Assembly: GCA_903889785.1 (NCBI GenBank)
Contig: CAISYT010000076.1
Coordinates: 1-10,953 of the forward strand
DNA from: an uncultured Caulobacterales bacterium
GTDB lineage: Bacteria > Pseudomonadota > Alphaproteobacteria > Caulobacterales > Caulobacteraceae
Direction: 5' to 3'
DNA length: 10,953 nucleotides
Part shown: piece after piece, positions 6,407-10,953 of the stretch
Layout: the number at the start of each line of letters is the position of its first letter
Position numbering within the stretch: position 1 is the stretch's first letter
Position numbers and translations under genes: made by a program
Notes under the pieces: model-generated
Database searches by the model: none
Told to the model about the DNA's origin: nothing
What the model saw: only the letters and a program-made list of their open reading frames with translations

Positions 6407-6575
6407 TTTAGGACTTTCGGTCGTTCGGGGGGCAAAACACCCTCCACACACATGATTTCTAGTTTAGGACACAATCGGCGCGCTATGGCAAAGTCGAACC
6501 ACCGGCGCTCGGGGTTTTTCTTCGTCCTGAACAAACTAATGCGTTCAATCTTGCAGAATGCGGCTGCGGCGGCCG
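6407..6575 (-). promoter_or_regulatory. Gap upstream of hfq, possible hfq promoter
   Basis: This 169-base gap between dat and hfq is by far the longest inside the ntrYX-dat-hfq-hflX array and contains no gene. On the minus strand TTGCCA (6486-6491) matches five of six -35 bases. TAAACT (6461-6466) matches four of six -10 bases at a slightly long spacing of 19. ACTAGAAA nearby loosely resembles the Caulobacter housekeeping -10 element, but without a -35 at the expected distance. Hfq genes often have their own promoter and autoregulation, so an internal start with a leader of about 45-50 bases is plausible but not proven. Confidence 0.3.
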
Positions 6576-7433
6576 CTAGTCGGGTGCAGCTTCCCGTAGA
6601 TAGGCAGCCCGCAGGCCGCTCGTTACCGCTCCGGGATGTCCATTGCCCAGAATGTGGCCATCGATCGACATGACCGGCATTACAAGCGCTCCCGCGCCAG
6701 TAATAAAGGCCTCTCGTGCAGCCTTGGCGTCTTCGACCGTGAACGGCTGTTCCGACACCTCAAGCCCGCTATCGGCAATGACGCGCATCAAGGTAGACCG
6801 CGTGACGCCACGCAGAATATTGGCCCTCGTCGATTGAGTACGAAGCGTACCGTTGCGGTCGACGATCCAGGCGTTTGACGAGGCACCCTCAGTGACCATC
6901 CCGTCAGCGTCAACAAACCAAGCCTCACCTGCACCGTCTACCTTCGCTGCCTGCTTGGCCAAGATATTGGGCAGGAGATTGATAGTCTTGATATCGCACC
7001 GACCCCAGCGATTTTCCGGCAGGGTTATCACAGCAATTCCCTTGGCGGCCTTGAGCGCCGCAGCCGCACGGTCAGTGGCACGGGCGGTTATGACTAAGGC
7101 TGGCGGTGTATCAGACACTGGGAAAACGTGGTCGCGCCGGGCTACACCCCGCGTAATCTGGAGATAGAGCAGGCCATCGTGGATGCGATTGCGGCGCAAG
7201 ACCTCATGCAGCACGATCTTTAAAGCCGCCTCACCCATCGGCGGAACGATCTGAAGTTCGCCTAATGATCGCTGTAGACGGGTAAAATGCCCTTCGGAAT
7301 CCGCCAGCTTGCCATCGAAGACGGCCCAGACCTCATAGACCCCGTCACCGAACTGATACCCCCGGTCCTCGATATGAACCACGGCGCGACCGTGAGGTTC
7401 GTAGGCACCGTTCACATAGGCCACGCGCGACAT
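6576..7433 (-). CDS. dat: D-amino acid aminotransferase (class IV, PLP)
   Basis: The 285-residue protein is a fold-type IV aminotransferase that moves the amino group between D-alanine or other D-amino acids and 2-oxo acids, using pyridoxal phosphate in the cytoplasm. It may feed or drain the D-alanine and D-glutamate pools used for peptidoglycan. DRGYQFGDGVYE is near 23-34. TRGVARRDHVFP (94-105) holds the R-x-H pair (R100, H102) that binds the substrate carboxylate in the Bacillus enzyme. GRCDIKTINLL (144-154) holds the PLP lysine K149. EGASSN (182-187) and RGVTR (208-212) complete the cofactor pocket. These favour D-alanine aminotransferase over the branched-chain or aminodeoxychorismate lyase members of the same fold, though substrate choice is not certain. 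Its ATG overlaps the ntrX stop by one base (TAATG), so translation is probably coupled. The gene sits between ntrX and hfq, as in many alphaproteobacteria. Confidence 0.9.
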   Translation of the reverse strand: MSRVAYVNGAYEPHGRAVVHIEDRGYQFGDGVYEVWAVFDGKLADSEGHFTRLQRSLGELQIVPPMGEAALKIVLHEVLRRNRIHDGLLYLQITRGVARRDHVFPVSDTPPALVITARATDRAAAALKAAKGIAVITLPENRWGRCDIKTINLLPNILAKQAAKVDGAGEAWFVDADGMVTEGASSNAWIVDRNGTLRTQSTRANILRGVTRSTLMRVIADSGLEVSEQPFTVEDAKAAREAFITGAGALVMPVMSIDGHILGNGHPGAVTSGLRAAYLREAAPD

Positions 7434-8821
7434 TAGGCGGGCTCTTCGTCGCCGGCGCGGCCGCCCATAGCGAGGGACTTCAGCTTACGGTGCAGGGCCG
7501 AACGCTCCATCCCGATGAAGGAAGCGGTGCGGGATATGTTACCGCTAAAGCGTACGATTTGGGCCGAAAGATATTCCCGCTCGAACAACTCGCGCGCCTC
7601 ACGCAACGGCAGGGCGATGATACGCTCGGTTCCAATCGAGCCACTCTGACCGCCAATGGGCGTGTCGTTCGGCAACTGATCGGCGGTGATTAGGTCGCTC
7701 GTCTCGCCAGAGGCCAGGATCAACATCCGCTCTACGTGGTTGCGCAGCTGACGGACGTTGCCGGGCCAGGCGTGAACCTGAAGCGTGGCCATGGCATCCT
7801 CAGCGAGACGCCGGCGCGGCATGCCCGTCGCTTCGCTGATGCGCTCGATGAAGTGTTGGATAAGCTCGGGAATATCATTGCGGCGTTCGGTCAAGCCAGG
7901 CACGCGCACCGGCACCACGCTCAAGCGATGGAACAAATCTTCACGGAACCGTCCGACAGCGATCTCCTCGCGCAGATCCCGCGAGGAGGACGAAATCACG
8001 CGCACATCGACCTGCACGTCATTATCGCCCCCGACACGGCGGAATCTTTGTTCGACAAGCACCCGCAGGATACGCCCTTGAGTTTCCATTGGCATATCGG
8101 CGACTTCGTCGAGATAGAGGGTGCCGCCGTGAGCCCGTTCGAACACGCCAATCTTGCGTGGGCGACCGCCCTCCTCCTCCTCGCCGAAAAGTTCGGCGTC
8201 CATGCGTTCGGGTGCCATACCGGCTGCGCCAATAGCGACGAATTCGCTGCGCGCCCGAGGGCTAGCCGCGTGAATCATGCGGGCGGCAAGTTCCTTGCCC
8301 GCGCCCGGCGGACCGGAGATCAACACCCGGCTGTTGGCGGGAGCGACCTTGGTAATCAGGGCCTTCAGCGCCTGGGATGCCGTAGAATTACCGATCATGC
8401 CTTCGGCATCCAGAGTCTGCACGCGAAGCCGACGGTTCTCGCGCTTCAGCGCGGCTGCCTCAATGGCGCGTTCGACCACCATCAGCAGACGATCGGACTT
8501 GAACGGCTTTTCCAGAAACTCATAGGCACCACGCTTAATCGCGCTGACCGCAGTTTCGATATTGCCATGACCGGAAATCATGATGACGGGAAGGTCAGAA
8601 TCTAGAGTCTTGATGAGATCGAGCAGTTCAAGCCCGTCCATCCCCCCGCCCTGCATCCAGATATCGAGGACCAACAGCGCCGGCTTGCGGGTCCGCAGCG
8701 CTGCCAGGGCACTATCGGAGTCTGCCGCTGTACGCACAGCATAGCCCTCGTCGGACAGAATCCCGGCGACCAGATCGCGGATATCAGCCTCATCGTCGAC
8801 GACCAGGACATCAGTGTTCAC
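7433..8821 (-). CDS. ntrX: Response regulator NtrX, GAFTGA motif missing
   Basis: NtrX is the DNA-binding partner of NtrY, tied in alphaproteobacteria to nitrogen metabolism, respiration and envelope functions. The 462-residue protein has a receiver domain (about 1-120) with acidic residues D9 and D10, phosphoacceptor D53 (LVLDIWMQ), SGHG (83-86) and K105 (KPF). A AAA+ domain follows with GPPGAGKE (Walker A, 170-177), GGTLYLDE (Walker B, 232-239) and FREDLFHRL. A Fis-type helix-turn-helix ends the protein (about 428-449, ISRTASFIG...RSALHRKL). The loop that normally carries GAFTGA after ELFG instead reads EEEEGGRPRKI and is about three residues shorter. Without GAFTGA, direct sigma54 activation is unlikely. 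The start is a GTG at 8821, with GAGGA seven bases before it; upstream in-frame ATGs lie inside ntrY and give no conserved sequence. The gap after the ntrY stop is 10 bases. Confidence 0.94.
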   Translation of the reverse strand: MNTDVLVVDDEADIRDLVAGILSDEGYAVRTAADSDSALAALRTRKPALLVLDIWMQGGGMDGLELLDLIKTLDSDLPVIMISGHGNIETAVSAIKRGAYEFLEKPFKSDRLLMVVERAIEAAALKRENRRLRVQTLDAEGMIGNSTASQALKALITKVAPANSRVLISGPPGAGKELAARMIHAASPRARSEFVAIGAAGMAPERMDAELFGEEEEGGRPRKIGVFERAHGGTLYLDEVADMPMETQGRILRVLVEQRFRRVGGDNDVQVDVRVISSSSRDLREEIAVGRFREDLFHRLSVVPVRVPGLTERRNDIPELIQHFIERISEATGMPRRRLAEDAMATLQVHAWPGNVRQLRNHVERMLILASGETSDLITADQLPNDTPIGGQSGSIGTERIIALPLREARELFEREYLSAQIVRFSGNISRTASFIGMERSALHRKLKSLAMGGRAGDEEPA

Positions 8822-8828
8822 TGGCAGA

Positions 8829-8833
8829 TCCTC
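8829..8833 (-). promoter_or_regulatory. Shine-Dalgarno site of ntrX, overlapping the ntrY stop
   Basis: GAGGA on the minus strand stands seven bases before the GTG at 8821. It shares bases with the ntrY stop codon TGA (8832-8834), so ribosomes finishing ntrY are placed on the ntrX start. This decides the GTG start. Confidence 0.7.
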
Positions 8834-10953
8834 ATGACACTTCCCTCGCGAGCGCGAGGGCCTTGGGTTCATCGGCAGCGCCAGCGGCACTGGCCTTGGG
8901 GAATTTCAGGGTGATCAGCGCGCCACGGCCCTTAGGAGCATCCGTCAGCACAAGTTCGCCACCGTGCTCTTCCATGATCCGCTTAACGATCGCCAGGCCA
9001 AGGCCTGTGCCTTTTTCGCGGGTGGTCACATAGGGCTCAATCAGCCGATCCCTGTTGTGCGCCGGCAGACCCATGCCGTTATCTTCAACGGCGAGACTGA
9101 TGGAGCCCGTCTCATCAACGAAAAGGCTGGCCACGATCCGACCCTGCGGGGCCTTGGGGTCTTCGGCATGCCGGCTCGCAATGGCTTCAGCCGCGTTCTT
9201 GAGTAGGTTGGTCAAGCCTTGGCCAACCATGCGGGTGTCGCACGTCAGGGATGACTGGGCCGGAACCTCTCCCATATCGACGATGATCTCGGGCGACGCC
9301 ACCTTCTGGGCGAATACGGCCTGGCGCAGCAATTCCACCGCATCGACCCGCGCGAACTTGGGCTCTGGCATGCGCGCGAACGAAGAGAACTCATCGACCA
9401 TCCGGCCGATGTCGCCCACCTGGCGGATAATGGTTTCGGTACAGCGATCGAAGGTTTCCAGGTCGCCGACGATCTCATCGCGGTATTTGCGGCGCAACCG
9501 TTCGGCCGAGAGCTGAATCGGGGTCAGAGGATTCTTGATCTCATGGGCGATGCGGCGAGCCACATCGCGCCAAGCGGCATTGCGTTGGGCCGTAACGAGC
9601 CGCGTGATGTCGTCGAACGTGAGCACCAACCCCTCGGCGGACTGTCCAGAAACGCGCACTCGCAGCCGCCGGGTTTCAGCCTTACGCGTCACATCCACTT
9701 CGGCCTCTGCATCGGCACCTGCAGACTTGGCACGGTGCATCACATCCGCCAGTTCCGGAGCGGCATTTTTAAGCGGCTTGCCCAAGGCCTGATGCACGGT
9801 CAGACCCAGCAATGTGGTTGCACTCCGGTTCAATGCCGAAATATGGCCACGTTCATCCAGGCCCATGACACCAGCGCTAACACCCGACAGCACGGTCTCA
9901 ATGAAGTGGCGACGCGCCTCGGCATCCACCCTAGCGGTCTTCAGCGCGGCCTGCTGAACCTGTAGGTCACTGGTCATTTGGTTGAAAGCACGTGACAGAA
10001 CGGCGATCTCGGCCGATCCACCCTCGGCATCGACCCGCGCATCAAGGTCGCCCTGCGCCACCCGCCCGGCGGCCTGCACCAGACGCGCAACAGGCGCGGC
10101 GATAGAGTTCGCGGCGGCAACACCCAGCCAGACCGCACCTACAAGCACCAACAGGGCTGTCTCGACATAGCTGAGAATGAAGGCCGACTGGATCTTGGTC
10201 CTGCTGGCAGCCGCGTCACGATAGCTGACCAGGGACGCTTCTGTTTCACGGAGATGGTTGAGGATGCCGCGATCGATCGGACGGACGATATAGAGATAGC
10301 CGTCAGGCACCTCATTCAATCTATAGAGGGCGCGGAACAGGTCGGTGCTTTCGAACGGTTGGGCTGAAATATCGCCCTCATCAGCCGCTTTGAAACTGGC
10401 GGGCGGAGGGCTGAGAAAATCAGGCGCGCCATGTTCGGCCCGAGCCAGGATGCGACCATCGCCATCGAGGACGTAGGCTGCTGTGAATCCATTCTCGCGG
10501 GTCTCTGACGCAAGATAGTGACCGAAAGCGACTGGACTTTGGCCGATAGCCGGGGCCGCGCTGTTTACCCGCTGGGCCATCAACAGCATGTGGTCGGCGA
10601 TATAGGACTTCTGCTCTTCAACATAAGACCGGGCGACTGTGGCGGAATTCTCGACCACGGTACGCACCCGCTGGCTGAACCAGCTTTCCACCCCACGGTT
10701 GACCAGAACGCCAAAAAACAGGGCCACGACGAGGGCCGGCGCCACGGCCGCCATAGAAAACATTGCGACAAAGCGCAGGTGTAACCGCGCGCCGGCTTCG
10801 TCGGGCGAGCTCCCCAACATTCTCAACACGCGCCAAACGACCAGGACCGCAAGAGCCAGAATCAGAACCAGATTTATTCCCAGTACGATCAGCACGATCG
10901 TGCTGGCTGGACCCAGCGGCCCGGTGGCCGGCGGGGATGACGCCAGGGCGACA
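8832..10953 (-). CDS. ntrY: Sensor histidine kinase NtrY, 5' end outside window
   Basis: NtrY is the inner-membrane kinase that phosphorylates NtrX. The frame stays open to the right edge, so 706 residues are visible and probably some tens, including the first membrane helices, are missing. From the first visible residue: membrane helices at about 18-42 and 60-85, a large periplasmic sensor region, a third helix at about 256-281, a HAMP linker (about 282-337), a PAS domain (about 349-449), the H box RRIAHEIKNPLTP with phosphoacceptor H470, the N box LTNLLKNAAEA with N586, the D box EDNGMGLP (about 623-630), and GTGLGLA (648-654). All kinase motifs look intact. A GTG at 10895 could begin a shorter protein, but homologues usually have further N-terminal sequence, so the gene is called partial. 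ntrX follows at 10 bases. In related genomes ntrBC lies just upstream, which would be beyond the window. Confidence 0.95.
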   Translation of the reverse strand, partial: VALASSPPATGPLGPASTIVLIVLGINLVLILALAVLVVWRVLRMLGSSPDEAGARLHLRFVAMFSMAAVAPALVVALFFGVLVNRGVESWFSQRVRTVVENSATVARSYVEEQKSYIADHMLLMAQRVNSAAPAIGQSPVAFGHYLASETRENGFTAAYVLDGDGRILARAEHGAPDFLSPPPASFKAADEGDISAQPFESTDLFRALYRLNEVPDGYLYIVRPIDRGILNHLRETEASLVSYRDAAASRTKIQSAFILSYVETALLVLVGAVWLGVAAANSIAAPVARLVQAAGRVAQGDLDARVDAEGGSAEIAVLSRAFNQMTSDLQVQQAALKTARVDAEARRHFIETVLSGVSAGVMGLDERGHISALNRSATTLLGLTVHQALGKPLKNAAPELADVMHRAKSAGADAEAEVDVTRKAETRRLRVRVSGQSAEGLVLTFDDITRLVTAQRNAAWRDVARRIAHEIKNPLTPIQLSAERLRRKYRDEIVGDLETFDRCTETIIRQVGDIGRMVDEFSSFARMPEPKFARVDAVELLRQAVFAQKVASPEIIVDMGEVPAQSSLTCDTRMVGQGLTNLLKNAAEAIASRHAEDPKAPQGRIVASLFVDETGSISLAVEDNGMGLPAHNRDRLIEPYVTTREKGTGLGLAIVKRIMEEHGGELVLTDAPKGRGALITLKFPKASAAGAADEPKALALAREVS

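Noticed and set aside
6499..6520. GC-rich stretch followed by TTTTTC on the plus strand, resembling an intrinsic terminator
   Set aside because: The stem is only about four pairs with a mismatch, and the T-run is on the plus strand while all flanking genes are on the minus strand.
7736..8605. Long plus-strand open frame of 289 codons opposite ntrX
   Set aside because: It lies entirely antisense to the clearly conserved NtrX reading frame and shows no recognisable domain; long antisense frames are common in GC-rich genes.

Overview
The window reads as ordinary core chromosome of an alphaproteobacterium. The main reason is the block ntrY-ntrX-(D-amino acid aminotransferase)-hfq-hflX on the minus strand facing mazG on the plus strand, an arrangement typical of this class. 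Base composition looks moderately high in GC. A Caulobacterales-like relative is plausible, but the sequence alone does not fix the genus. I see no tRNA, rRNA, CRISPR array, insertion sequence, integrase or other mobile-element sign.

Layout from left to right. Positions 1-112 are non-coding and AT-rich, with a small inverted repeat. Positions 113-1943 hold a two-gene minus-strand operon: a DoxX-like membrane protein followed by a malonyl-CoA decarboxylase. Positions 1944-2111 are a divergent intergenic region with a short palindrome. Positions 2112-4826 hold three closely spaced plus-strand genes: a small exported protein of unknown function, a GPH/MelB-type sugar:cation symporter, and mazG, whose start overlaps the symporter gene by 14 bases. 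mazG meets hflX tail to tail, with the two 3' ends overlapping by 14 bases. Positions 4813-10953 are a long minus-strand array, read in transcription order as ntrY (5' end beyond the window), ntrX, dat, hfq and hflX.

How they fit together. NtrY is a membrane sensor kinase and NtrX its response regulator, used in alphaproteobacteria for nitrogen, redox and envelope responses. The aminotransferase overlaps ntrX by one base. Hfq is the RNA chaperone and HflX the ribosome-associated GTPase. MazG removes non-canonical or surplus NTPs. The left-hand cluster suggests malonate or malonyl-CoA turnover and uptake of a sugar-like compound, but no malonyl-CoA synthetase or regulator is visible to define a pathway.

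Nothing here is a clear new system. The points most worth checking are the loss of the sigma54-contact GAFTGA motif in NtrX, the DoxX/malonyl-CoA decarboxylase pairing, the unknown exported protein next to a symporter, the unusual hflX start, and the two gene overlaps around mazG.
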